Shown piece by piece: positions 35,696 through 47,149 of a stretch of 64,000 nt of DNA; position 1 is the stretch's first letter, and the number at the start of each line of letters is the position of its first letter. Position numbers and translations under genes: made by a program. The stretch covers positions 62,001-126,000 of the forward strand of contig JAODTK010003887.1 of NCBI GenBank assembly GCA_026419785.1, read 5' to 3'. The notes under the pieces are model-generated. The model saw only the letters and a program-made list of their open reading frames with translations. It was not told the origin of the DNA and did not search any database. The DNA is from Sclerodactyla briareus (taxonomy: Eukaryota > Echinodermata > Holothuroidea > Dendrochirotida > Sclerodactylidae).

Positions 35696-36626
35696 CAGGG
35701 GCTGTCGGGAGCGTTTCGAAAGTGGGGGGGGGGGAAAAACACCTCGAACGCAAATGACAACTAGCGAGCGCCACCATCCGGTTGGCGCAAGCGCACAAAG
35801 CAAATTTTAGATTTTCATACACTCTCAGATCGACGGAAACGCACTTAGCCAGGCTCAATAGCAACCCTCACATGCGTGATTTGAGTAGAAGACAGGCAAA
35901 AATTTTCATTGGCATCTAGATGATTTACGCGAGTATCACACATGTATTTTTTTATTGCCTTTCTACTCTGGCTTTTTTTGCGTAGGATCCAGGGTCTACC
36001 GACTTCCTGGTGGGATCGAAGTGAAGAGCCATAGGCGTACAGGACCATTTCAATTTGGGGACACAAAATTTGTTGTACTCGAATTTTGCAAGTCAGTCTT
36101 GGAAATTACCGTCGCGCGCGAAAAAAATTGCATGTTTTTTATCGCAAAGTCTGCAAAAAATTCGGGCATTTTTTTCCATTTTTTCTTCCCAAATTTCCAT
36201 CTCAGAAAATTAAGGGGGGGGGTAGTCGCCCCCAAGCTTCTGACTTATTCGAGTGAACGGAATGATCGAAGCTACAACCAACGATCGCATATTTAAAGCC
36301 TACCAGGGCGTCGGAAGAAAAGTGCCATTGCGCGCGAAACACTTGAAAATTATGCACTTTTGCTATTCGATTACATTCGGAACTTGGTACGAAACATGGG
36401 TAGTCTTCCACTTCGGCCCTAGTCGGGTCCGAATCTTCACCATGGGGCCGACCTGGAATTAGTTGCTTAGACAATTTCCAAGGATTATTGTTTGGTTAGA
36501 TACAAATCAGGCATGCGCCTATTTTTTATTACGTCTGGAAAAGTGGGGGACAAACTATAATATTCCCCCCACTTTTAAAAGTTGGGGGACATGCCCCCGT
36601 CATCCCACCTGTTTTTGACGCCCATG
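35696..36626 (+). mobile_element. hAT-like transposon, family B, copy 2
   Basis: Starts caggggctgtcgggagcg and ends tttttgacgcccatg. It follows the order of copies 1 and 3: G-run, gcgagcgccaccatccggttggcgc at 35765-35788, ttttcatac-ctctcagatcgacgg, caggctcaatagcaaccct, aaattgcatgtttt, tttccatctcagaaaatta, ggccctagtcgggtcc, gaaaagtgggggacaaac. Flanks ggttttcc and gttccttc do not form a clean 8-bp duplication. It starts about 30 bases from the end of the family A copy, so the two may have inserted next to each other. Confidence 0.78.
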
Positions 36627-37101
36627 GTTCCTTCCTCTCCATATAGCCCCTCATGCCTACTTTGAACATACATGGCATGCTTCTGAAAAATAATATGCTC
36701 ACGAACACGCAGCACACACAGACGGACACGCCTGCATGCTGCATAGATTCTTTTGTGCTGGCAGGGTATCAAAACACAGAGCTGTTGGCCAGTGTTGGTC
36801 CATTTTTTTGGTGTGGCAGCGGATGGAGGAAGGCTGTTCAGGTATCATAACAGTCCAGAACAGTCTGCAACAGTCGCTGTCTGTAACTGTCGATCTGAAG
36901 TTCCTCAAAGACCAGTTTTAGGCACCTGGGTGGGTAGTGTTGCCACAAAGCCGTTCGTTCAGTGTTGTAAAGTGTCTTTCCCAGCTGCAATGGTTCCATA
37001 TTCATTCATTCTAATAGGCGCACACAAGCCCAAATGTTCATAGCAATGCATGTTCATTAGCTCAATGATTACAGAATTCTAGTGATAGGAAATTGTACTA
37101 A

Positions 37102-37786
37102 AGCCACGTTTCCATGCACGCGGGCGGCGTTTGGAAGACTCGTTCCTCCTCCCACATGCCGCGGGCGGGCGTTTCTCGAGTCATGCACGCGCTTCTCATT
37201 TTTTGATGTGTAATGCGCTATATAAAACCGATGTAGCCTACTGTTATTATTATGATTTTATTAAGTAATATTATTATCATTATCTATCAAACACCGGACG
37301 CGTGTTTAACAACGAAACACCGGCGTTGATTTTCTGAAAACCATTTGTCTGAATGTCAACGATTACGCCCACCATTCAAACTTCACACTTGACAGGTTTT
37401 GTAGAATTTGAATAGGCAAATCTTGACATAATCATCGGTTTAAAATAAAACATGTAAATATGTGTTCAAATAGGTGTCTGACCGTTGAATAGACACAATC
37501 TGTATAGAATCTCATCCCTTTTTTGCAAACATTTTGAATGTTGTTTTGAACATTAGTTGACCCTAAAATTGTCCTCACTCTCCAATACCGGCTCCACCGT
37601 TAGATTGCAGGGAAATCCCCGAGAATTGATACGACATCCCCCACGCGGACACCGTGAGCGGGCGGAAAAAATCGCTACAGACCATTCGAGAAAACGCCCG
37701 CCCGCCGTGCATGGCAACGGCTGCCATTGAAAATACGAATGAGCGATTTGAGATCAACCGCCCGCCCGCGTGCATGGAAACGGGCT
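37102..37786. mobile_element. PIF/Harbinger-like MITE with TAA target duplication
   Basis: A 685-bp element with terminal inverted repeats AGCCACGTTTCCATGCACGC at the left and (inward) AGCCCGTTTCCATGCACGCG at the right, followed on both sides by GGGCGG and, further in, by a second GGCGGGCGTTT-TCTCGA segment, so the inverted similarity spans about 100 bases. It is flanked by TAA at 37099-37101 and 37787-37789, the three-base duplication typical of Harbinger elements. There is no transposase frame. Related GTTTCCA-GGGCGGACGC sequence lies at 53.8 kb. Confidence 0.75.
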
Positions 37787-37999
37787 TAACAGAATGATCG
37801 AAGATGAAAAAGCATCTACACATATGAAGGAACACTCCCATGATGTGGTCGAGGTCAATTTTTTGTGGCCTCTGGTGTGAAAGACCACAATTTCTGATGT
37901 TTTTATCTGATTTTTCGACTGCGCTCCTATTAGGACATGAACTTCTATAGGATGAGTCTGGTCCTTCCTTTCTAGATGCTCCATATGACAGACACTCTA

Positions 38000-38800
38000 G
38001 CCTGGCATTCTAACAACAACACAACACTCAGGCGATCTCCACCTCTGCCAACAACTCCGCTCAGGGATTAGACTAAGGCTTAATCTTTCCCAATATCTAT
38101 TTCTCTTCTCACCACACGGTGAGTTGAACATTCTCAGGTTAGTGTCCATAAATTATCGCGTTTAGATCAGATGGGCAGCAAGTCAATTGAAACAGTAGAT
38201 GACCAATAACTTAACAAAAACGTTGAACATGCTGGGTGAGATCAAATATCACGTATACGAACACAATGTCGCATCAACAGACCGACGAAACAGTTGTTGC
38301 TTCAACATAGTTAAGGCGACAACACCAGAAGGATTCCAAGGCTGTGAAATCATTTATTATATTTTTGTAAGGAGAATTGCCAAGGCAGGCAGTTTTACTC
38401 ATTCTGATATTGGAATCGCTTGAAATATTCCAAGATGCACACAAGTTTAATTTCATGGAAAATTAATTATTTCCAGGCGTATCAAAGCCTAAGACGGAAT
38501 TAATGTGCCTCTGTAGAAAACTGAGGGGATTACCGTACATAGTTTTGACAGGTAATGAGTCCTTGAATCCAATTGGTTTAATAGGAATAAGAGTGCCAGA
38601 CATGACTCCCCTCATTCTGGTGCAGCATCATTGGCCGTTTCTCTTTCACCCTGTTAATAAGCCTGACAGGACATCCGTCCGTATGGCCGCCCCTACCCCT
38701 GCCATTTGATATGCCACAAAACCACAACACGCCCACGTCATCCCGCCGAAAAAACGGCGACACCTCTGCAACATTTTTTTTTGAAGACCGGAAATAAATC
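38000..38800. other. Downstream region of the ATP synthase c gene; no other gene seen
   Basis: On the - strand this is the 3' side of the ATP synthase c exon. A - strand AATAAA (TTTATT on +) lies at 38353-38358, about 480 bases beyond the stop. No other coding pattern was recognised. Confidence 0.3.
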
Positions 38801-38834
38801 TACTACTCGGAACTGTCCGCCTCTTCATCCATTG

Positions 38835-39114
38835 CTATTTGCCGTGCTGCGAGACACAGACGAATAAGATCAGGAAGCGACCATAAACATAATCGGACCC
38901 TGGCCATCGCGAGGCGAACCCCAGGATGGCAATATTGACGATCTGGTTGTTTCAATAGGGATTGCGAGCATAGCCAATAATGAGACTTGCCAAACACTGT
39001 AACCAATACCCGCCCCAGTCCAGCATCCCCACGGTGGCTGCTCCGGCCCCAATGATTTTGCGGCAGCTTCACATCCTGTTGTACAGCAGAGGTCTGGAAG
39101 TTCCTTGCAGCAAT
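38835..39114 (-). CDS. ATP5MC: Mitochondrial ATP synthase Fo subunit c, last coding exon, frame-broken
   Basis: Subunit c forms the proton-driven ring of mitochondrial ATP synthase. On the - strand the exon follows a pyrimidine-rich acceptor (cacctctcgacttcag) and reads ARNFQTSAVQQDV (family: REFQTSxxSRDI at the presequence cleavage site). After one-base slips it reads AAAK-IIGAGAATVG, TVFG, SLIIGYARNP, then IAILGFA, PIMFMVA and FLILF, all in the expected order. At least four frame changes and an in-frame stop after ARNPY are present. The essential proton-binding Glu of the second helix (GFALSEAMG) cannot be read in any frame. The retained intron boundary argues against a processed copy. Either sequence errors or an unprocessed pseudogene. 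Confidence 0.75.
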
Positions 39115-39120
39115 CTGAAG

Positions 39121-40139
39121 TCGAGAGGTGAAAAGAGTTAATACTACTGGGAGGAATCAGATCGCACAGAAAGGATTGCTACCATTGGACACCACACACC
39201 ACCCTAGAAGGGAATAATCATTATTTGAAACATGGTTTCAAAGCTACTCAAAACTTGTGTAGCTTTTTTGTTTGTTTAGACAAGCACACCGCCACTAAGT
39301 GTCGCTCCAAAGAATCAAAGATTGGGACCAAGCCATCCAGTCAATTTTTTAAGACTCATACACAATAAGATGCAGTGAGCAAGTTTAATTTACAAATTCT
39401 CACTACCAAAGATGGACTAAATTTACAACATCTACATGATCTGCCGACTTCAAAACAAAGATGCACCATCGCATGACCTCAATGACTACTCTGGCTTACT
39501 ACAAAATTTATGAGAATGAAGAAGATGACCCACCCAAGTTTCATGTAACCAAAAAAACTTTTTGAAAACTCAGTGAAACAATGCAATTCACTCTCATTAG
39601 TCCACACCATGCCAAATTAGTCAATTAGTGTACACCCACAGCCATAAATACACTACAGTAGGTGGAGGCACATCAAACAAATGAGCAATGTGGAAACGAC
39701 TTTCACAACGAAGATGTAACAACTCACTCCAAAATCCCACTCGAAATTGATTGAGGCTGTTAATTGATGACCAAAGAGTGCTGAAACTGCTGAAGTGTTT
39801 GCAAAATGCTGCTAAATTGTTAAAAATATATTAACCTCTGCATGACACACCCCCGGCCCCCACGTCGGTCGCAACAATGACGTTCGTCCGCACGTACTGT
39901 ACAGGCATTCCCCGCAAGAGTTTGTTCACAGCAAGAAATGTGTAGGCTATTTGCAACCTGGATACGATTCCAAAAACAAACCTTTTCTCTCTTACTTATT
40001 CAGAACAGCTTTTGAGACGTTCTAACTTGGCAAGTAATTCACTGCAAAAGTTTCCAGTGGTCACAGAATAATATTTTAAGACGAAAACAAGTGTTGTTTA
40101 GCTTTCTATCATGCGTTATTAATTTATCCCGCGACACTG
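39121..40139 (-). other. Probable intron of the ATP synthase c gene
   Basis: Lies upstream of the ATP synthase c exon on the - strand. It is AT-rich and contains decayed-repeat phrases (ccacaccatgccaaattagtca). I could not find an exon for the mitochondrial presequence here. Confidence 0.35.
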
Positions 40140-40750
40140 GAAGTTGTTCCGGATATATGGTTTGTGGGGTGTAGCCGCCGCCCCCCCAGGCTCCGCCGCC
40201 GCCACGGAAATTTAGGCGTTAGCGCAATAACTCTTTAAACGCTTCATCCGATTTGATCTGAAATTTGACCTCATGTCCGCCCTGTGAATCTCGGTGATGG
40301 TGTTCGAAAGTGGGGCACACTGCAATGCTGGAGCCGCATAATTGCATAATTTATGACAAAATTTGTCAGGTTAGTCGGATTTGACGAAACTTGGTTGGTA
40401 GGACCTTCTATATTTGATCCCACAAAAATGTGGAGGTCATTTCAAGTCATCGGAGGTCGGTACAAATTGCCAATTTTTTTGCGATTTTCCAAACTTTGTC
40501 AGATTGAACGAAACTTGGTTAATGGGGGCTACATTTGTTAGAAAGTCAAGTTCAAAGCCCATCGTGGGGCAAATTGCCATAAAATCATGTGCCTATTAAC
40601 TTCCATGGATGATAACAAAAACTGGTGGATGAAGGTTGATATTGGTTTCTGACCAAAAGGGGGTCTTTATGGGTGGTTGTTAGATAATTCTTCCAAATGA
40701 TGCTCAAAAGCGGGGATATACACGTGGGCGGTTACCCGCCTACACATGTC
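40140..40750 (+). repeat. Family L repeat, CGCC-rich head and hairpin tail, copy 1
   Basis: Starts near ccggatatatggtttgtgg, then gtagccgccgccccccc, aggcgttagcgcaataac, aacgcttcatccgatttga, then repeats of gatttgacgaaacttggttgg and gtcagattgaacgaaacttgg, and ends with acgtgggcggttacccgcctacacatgt, which folds as a hairpin. The copy at 53.2-53.8 kb has the same order. A fragment at 47.7 kb shows the head. Confidence 0.7.
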
Positions 40751-42050
40751 CTAGTTGCTTGTAATTTATAGTTCGAAACAAAGTTTTATTATTTTGCGAA
40801 GGTACTTTTGTTCGGCGAAAATATACGTCACTCGCACTAGGCCTGTCCCTCCTACTCAATTGTGTATTCTGGTTTCATCTGCCTGAACAGCACTCAGTTT
40901 CTGTCTAGTCACGCCCCGCGGCGGGCAATACTGACTCATACTAGGCTGCTCCTCCTCTGCTTAATTGTTTTCAGGTTTCCTCTAGCTTAAACCCAAGCTC
41001 AGCTTTGGGTAATCCACAGCCGTGCCGCCAGCCCGTGTTTCAGAAACATTCACATGAATATAATATGTATAACACATGCAGCACACGCTGATTATGTGAG
41101 ATATTCCAAGCTACTACTGCCAGATGATGGCATGCAGCATACTGGTCTATACGGCACGTAGTAACAAATTTCTTCATTATACAGTGTATGCTTCAAACTC
41201 GGTACGATCACATGTAACGCTAGCGGGGTTGCATAGTTGGTTTGTCAAGTTAAAGTACCAAACCGGCTACTCAGTAACTGTCTTACTTTTATTCGCTTGT
41301 AGGGATTTTCACTAGCAATTTGGCTTATTTTCGAGCTCCTGACTGTCTCCTCTCCTTGCAAGAAATTCCACAAAGACATGCCTTCTACAGTTTTGTGTGC
41401 AGACCTGATCGCTATGCACCTCTAGTATCGAGCAATTCCAATATAAACGTTGATAAAAAAAACACTTCACCAACACTAATCCAGGTCAATCCAGCGTCTC
41501 CCAGGAGTGAAGGCACAAAGTTTGCATATTCAAAAATTCCAGTTCAGAGTTAAGAACCAAGAGATTCAATATAGAGAAAGTATCAGGAAATTCATCTATA
41601 CATTTGGGTGCCTGAGCTAAGGAGAAGGGGAGTGCGACTCGAAAAAGAGCAGTGATTTCTAGTTTCTATTCTAATTTAGTTCTTCCCATCGAACATGATT
41701 TTTTTCTTGATACCTGCAATATCCGACATTAAGTATCATTTAAGAGTCCCAAATAATTATATTTGCATTTTCTGTGTTTCTGACCAAATCCTAAATGCAA
41801 TATTTTTATTCAAAATGACAAACGTCTTCCTCAACAAATACCTTCTTCTCATCCCAGATTGTTGCGGGACAGGGGCTACGGCTCACTTTAGTCATCTGCC
41901 ACCGATTTGTGCCATATCGCCACACATGGCGAAAACACTAGTGAACCGCCGCCCTCAACTTTGTGAAGACTCCAAACCTTCTTCCTTCAGTGACCCATTG
42001 TGAGAGTTTGATCATTGTGATCTATGACGATCTACCATCTGTTTGATTAT
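40751..42050. other. No gene supported
   Basis: Several modest + strand frames (41124-41315, 41320-41553, 41695-42003) have no recognisable domain. No splice-phase chain could be built. Confidence 0.35.
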
Positions 42051-42855
42051 ATCCAGTATGGCCCACACGCCAAATTTGCAACTTACTCTTGTTCATAATG
42101 CTGGTATCTGTGGGGTTACTGTCGTCCACTGCCAGCGGGAAATACTGCTGTATGATGATAACTCTGCCTCTGAACACTGGAGAAAAAATATATAGGATAA
42201 ACTTCTGTCCTCGGGAAACTCCAAGAATTTTGAAGTAGAAAACTTGCAGCCGTAGGAGTCACAACTCCAGGTGACGTCATATAGTTCAAAACTGCACATT
42301 CACTAAACATGGATTAGTAAAACCCTCTACAGGGGAATCCACAGTGCCTTGTCCTGCTGCATGCAGTGTAGTGCAGTACAAGGATATACCAGCGGTGAAG
42401 GTTGACGGGATTGTGCCGGGCACAATACACATGATAGTGTTGGCGCTGTGCGCATGACCCATTGCAACCGGATAAATTTTGCAGTCTTATACAGCATCGT
42501 AACCTACCTACATCATGGCCTTGCTTTTTTACAACAAGTAACTGGCCAGTGGTGACGTGAGTCATCTCCTGTTCATGGGTACTGCAGTGAAAGCCTAGGG
42601 CCAAGCTAGACCTGATGTTAAGGTTATTTGGGGTAGCTTAGTACACGCAAAACAAATTTGGGGTATTTGGTTCCTTGGTATTACTTTGGTTTGTTCCAGT
42701 TGGAATTTAGGCACACATCACCTTCACCTGCATTCACATTCCACAATGTCTGTGATCATAAAATGCAGGTCTTTGTTATGATCAACAAATCAAAACCTGG
42801 TCCCCCAGCTATATTCAGTCCATCATAAGGTCATACCATTCCAGTGGCTAAGTCA

Positions 42856-43115
42856 TCAAGGAATTAATACATGCCCAGTCAAATCATTCATGAGGGATTG
42901 GATGGCGATCATCAGTTCCTTGTTTGTAATCAACACCTCCTCTGCCAGTAGAAATACAGCCAGCGATCTCTCTTTATGTAGATGCATACGCCAATCATTT
43001 TTATCAAAATCGAGTGCATCAATCACTCCGGCATGGTACGTCATTATTTGGACCAGTCCATCATGTACGGTTGTTGCACTTCGGTTAAAGGACAACTGCA
43101 AGGGCTCTGATACAA
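42856..43115 (-). CDS. Possible last exon of an unidentified protein
   Basis: On the - strand an uninterrupted reading runs from near ctgttgtatcag (a possible acceptor) to a TGA stop at 42856-42858. It reads SEPLQLSFNRSATTVHDGL..., then ALDFDKNDWRMHLHKERSLA and VFLLAEEVLITNKELMIAIQ, ending SLMNDLTGHVLIP. It has the amphipathic helical look and balanced residue use of a real protein, unlike the other frames nearby. I do not recognise the family. The first ~25 bases overlap the edge of the family E repeat, so part of it may be repeat-derived. No - strand poly(A) signal is obvious downstream. Confidence 0.35.
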
Positions 43116-43535
43116 CAGGAGTTTATATCGTGGAGAATATTGCCTTCAAAGTTTGGGCAGAGAATTGGGGAGATCCCAATTGCGCAACAACCAGCATGAC
43201 GTCACACATGGACAACAGTGGAATCATGTTATGGTTTTTTATTGTTCCATTTTGTTGGATAAGTCACCATTTAGCAGTATTACATTTTGCCTTTCTCGCA
43301 CCAAAGTATCAACACCACCTACAACCCACTAAGCACCTCTCTCCCATAGACAATGTTTTTTGTGACATTAATGTTTGAATTTCAATAGACAACACAGAAT
43401 GTTTGCAGGGTTTGTGCAAGTATGACTTTATTGTAGCATGATGGGATGCTTTTCGATCTTGCCAATCACCCTGGCAACTTCAAAGACTGTAACTCGTGTG
43501 AACGAAAGTCGTTATGAACTTCCGGTTTGGACTGA
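43083..43535 (+). repeat. Family E repeat, uninterrupted copy
   Basis: Collinear with the two halves at 12015-12164 and 13839-14172: ggacaactgcaaggg, tcgtggagaatattgcc, caattgcgcaacaacc, atgacgtcacacatggacaac, cccatagacaatg, tttcaatagacaaca, tttgcagggt, ttttcgatcttgcc, gaaagtcgttatgaacttcc. It gives the pre-insertion state of the family A target site. Confidence 0.75.
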
Positions 43536-43539
43536 CGCC

Positions 43540-44760
43540 TTCATTTTTCATTGCGCTATTAGATTAGCCATTTATACATCATCCTGCAGCTGTCCTATCC
43601 ATCTCTGGCCAGGTGTTTTTCTTCATTCTCAGCAACGGACTCATGCTGACCTAGCAAAGTGAAGCCTTGGCTGCAGTCATACCATCACGGATTTGATGGG
43701 CTACCCAATTGTTTTTCGAAAATCTAACATCACCAAACATGGTTACTCATTTATAGTGTAGGTTCGTGCCACCCCTTCCCGGCACAGTCGAGGCTACCAG
43801 TATCAGCATTAGACTACTCACGTGTGTTTTCCCCCTTGTTGACGCTAGTTGATGCACTAAGAGGCCTGACAAAGGCCCTAGTCCCTCGTGGCAAACTTGA
43901 GGAGAAAAATAATTTCAGCTGAGGATAAGCCATTTGATGCAAAATCTCAAACCATATATCGCCACAGTGTCTCGTCTGGTAGCATGATCAGCAATTTCCA
44001 TAAGGACTACGGGAATCAACATGTTTTATGGCAACACACACATGTATACACAGTAACACCATCTCTAATAACGAGAGGTTTGAGACATGTTTACGCTAGG
44101 TTTCAAAAGGTGTGGGGGGGGGGACCTTTTTGCCAGCTCAGCAGAGTATAACAGCAAAATCCCCATACCCATGTTTACCGGGAATGTTGAGATTAGGGTT
44201 TAGGATTCCGGGTGGGGTTTAGGTTAGTGAGGTCAGGGTCCACTGCAGGTTTATGTGTTGGTACCGAAGGATGTTGGAATTACATCTGTACCTGGAATCT
44301 GACCCTAACCCCACCTCCAGGCCTAATCCACAATCACAAACCCAGCAACCACTTAACACACAGTATACATTATCAATCATGCCGGCATTCTGATATGGGG
44401 CTGTGCATGCGGAGAAGTAATAAGTGGCGCAAAAGAGCCATTCTACTTTGCGTTACAGCTGCGGTGGAACCTTGAAAGTACTGGCCAACACTCCAGTGGG
44501 GAGCAAAATGCCTACATCTCAATGGCAAAATATCACCTAGGCTAGCCTAATGTAGGTGTAAACAAGAGCTAAACCCTGTAAAAGTCAATGGGACAGTCTT
44601 TCTTGACATCGCGTATAGGCGTTCTCCATAGGTACCTTCCCAATTTCGCCTTAAAGGCATTAAACCATCCTGAAAGTGCAAATGGTGATTACTGCACCTG
44701 ATTTCATGGGTATATAGTGCCACATGTCTTGTCTAAACAATTAAAATAGAAATATAGCAG
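43540..44760. other. No gene seen
   Basis: Contains a G-run at 44114-44122 and gattagggtttaggattccg near 44190, which is only loosely telomere-like. No coding exon was recognised. Confidence 0.35.
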
Positions 44761-44761
44761 T

Positions 44762-45519
44762 CACTTAAGGTAAGTGCCAAACGGGGGGTTGATCCTTGAG
44801 GATTTGGTGTCCCTAATTGGCCCCCTCGGAGCTAATTCTGGCCCCTAATGTCCCTATTTCACACTTATTAATATTTCTTTAAATATCTGAATACACTGAA
44901 CATTTGAACAAATTATTTTAGCTAATTATGTATTATTTACAACGATGAGTATTGACTCAAAATTTGGGTGATTTCAACTTTTAACAATCACTTCACAAAA
45001 TTGTATTTGTAAAAGAGCTCCAAGAAAGTGAGATTTGCATGATTCCACATTGGCATGTGCCTGATTAATGTAATCCCAATAGGGGCCCGAAATTAGGCAC
45101 ATCATCTTTATGCTGTCCTATTTTGGCCCCCTTCTAAAAATCGTTATGCAGTAATACCCAAGATAAATATTGCATAGACAGTCATTGAAAACATCTGATT
45201 CTACAAAATCTTTTTGCAATTGCAATGCCATTTTTTTCAGATTTTAAACACATTTTCTAAACAGTGACCTTATCTGATCGCTTTAATTTTAGTACCAGTT
45301 TGTATAAATTTAAGATCACTCTATGTTTATTGGTTTCCCTCTAAGAATATATTCCATTCTGATCAATTTGTTTTCAGTATTTCTCAAACGAAACCAATAA
45401 ATGATGTACTGTGAAAATTGTTATTAACTGTCATTATTTTGGGGTGTTAATGAAACCATTTCCACTAGGGGGCCTAAATTAGGGACAGGCCCCTAAATTA
45501 GGGACATTTACCCTAAGTA
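44762..45519. mobile_element. Possible inverted-repeat element
   Basis: The left end reads cacttaaggtaagtgcc and the right end, read inward on the other strand, tacttagggtaaatgtcc. Further in, gtgtccctaattggcccc at the left faces gggcctaaattagggaca at the right. The interior is AT-rich and non-coding. No convincing target duplication was found. Confidence 0.4.
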
Positions 45520-45779
45520 CATACACCATTCTCTCCAGTTGGCACAAGTGAATGATTCCACAAGATTTTGCACCCGGGCCTGCTAAAAAATGTGAGGCTA
45601 GCCTAGGCCTACTTCGAATACAAAAGCTTAGGGTGAGCCCTTCAGTGAGGTCCCTGTGCGTAAACGCATTGATATAACAGCGCATGCTGACTTGTTTGTT
45701 CAATAGCTCTCGGAAAACTGTTCCAATCTTCTATTTTTTTACAATGAAAAACAAAAAAAATCCCCTGGTATTCGCAAAA

Positions 45780-45850
45780 CACCATAAATGCGCGATAGAT
45801 TGTAAAATGCGCGACAGACTAGAAATGCGCGATTTTGCGCGATTTGCGCA
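45780..45850 (+). repeat. Short ATGCGCGA direct repeats
   Basis: aaatgcgcgatagat, aaaatgcgcgacaga, aaatgcgcgattttgcgcgatttgcgc: three or four copies of a GCGCGA-centred word within 70 bases of AT-rich sequence. Confidence 0.6.
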
Positions 45851-46489
45851 TCCCAGTGGCCTACTTTAATCCTTCTGACCTTCTCGGAATGAAGGACTTG
45901 TCTGCTTGTACGGAGCACTGACAGAGATGCAAATTCAATTTGCTAACTGTCGAGTAATTAGCCCAGGCCTAGGCCATAAGCAGTAGCACCATCATCCTCC
46001 ACTTCCCAGAACAGTGAACACCATTCTACATACAAGGAAGGACGGAAGTGGAGGCAAGCCCTAGGCTGCAAGTTTAACAGTCACCAGGTCATTCAGAGAA
46101 CTGTCCTGTTCATGGACCAACGTTATGCCTATCATATTAACGTTTAGGCTAGCACAACTTAGGCTAGGACCTAAGCTTACTTCGCGTACTGTTGATACTT
46201 CTGGGTGATTTCAACTCACAGATTATTGAGGGATTCGAAAAATGTCATGAGAATACGCTTACCAAGTTTTGAGTTTCCGGTGGAACACAATCTGGTGCAG
46301 TGAAACATCTTTAACAGGATATTATGCACAAATTCCTAAGACTCTCTACCTGTGGCAAAGACAGAAAAAGGATGGTTGAATTATTAGAGAAAAACCTGTA
46401 AGTTTATGATATCTTCAAGCAAACAACTATGTTTGGAAGGCATAACTGTCAATGTGACAAGCTCTTAAAATTCACTTGAAAAACTGTGT

Positions 46490-46640
46490 TATGCAATTCT
46501 GGATTTTAAACTCTACTCCCGTAAGTTGGTAGAAGTCATGTCTACCGTGACTGGGCGCAGTGTGAATATCGTTCAATCGCCTGCGCAAATCGCCACCTCT
46601 TTCAATGACTATAAAAAATAATCTGATCTTCCTTCAAAAA
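46490..46640 (+). mobile_element. Non-LTR retrotransposon fragment (endonuclease-RT linker)
   Basis: Reads FYSRKLVEVMSTVTGRSVNI, then VQSPAQIATSFNDY, fitting the LINE linker pattern YxRKLxxxxxxxTGRxxxxxI...xxIAxxFNDYF that precedes the reverse transcriptase. The match stops at about 46620, where the frame slips. The rest of the element is not recognisable, so this is a scrap. Confidence 0.5.
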
Positions 46641-47140
46641 ACACTCGTGTGCAAACATTACTAAAATTAAATTATTCTTAAAATGAGTGCAGGAATATTC
46701 CTTATTTAATAGACACGGAAAATGGAGCTTATATTTTTGCACTCATCTAAAAATATTACATGTAAATATTGTGACCTTTGCACTTACAATTTCTGTCCCT
46801 AGATCTGATTTGATAGAGAAATACACGCACATTGTGTTCATAAGGGAACTGGAGAATACTCTAGTTAATAAAGATACTGGGGTGTCCGTGTTACCATACC
46901 TGGGCCAATAGCCGATGTTCTAATTTACAACTGCAGTTTCGGTCACGGAATAATGCGGATAGTATCTAAACCAGAATAACTAAGACAAGCCAAAGCCCTT
47001 CATTGTTCCTTCACGATCCTGACTTTGAAGTAAAGGTGGTCATGGATGATTCTAAGTAACGCCGGTACTGATAACGTGAACTCAGTTGACCCGCTGTAAG
47101 CCAGAAGTCCATAGATCTATATGTAACCGACTATCAACAC
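46641..47140. other. No gene supported
   Basis: The frame at 46687-46911 contains a possible acceptor (ctgtccctag) followed by SDLIEKYTHIVFIRELENTL and a stop at 46911. The tail looks protein-like but I recognise no family. Confidence 0.3.
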
Positions 47141-47149
47141 CAGTGGGTT

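Noticed and set aside
44180..44230. Telomere-like TTAGGG/TTTAGG words
   Set aside because: Only a couple of non-identical words; not an interstitial telomeric array.
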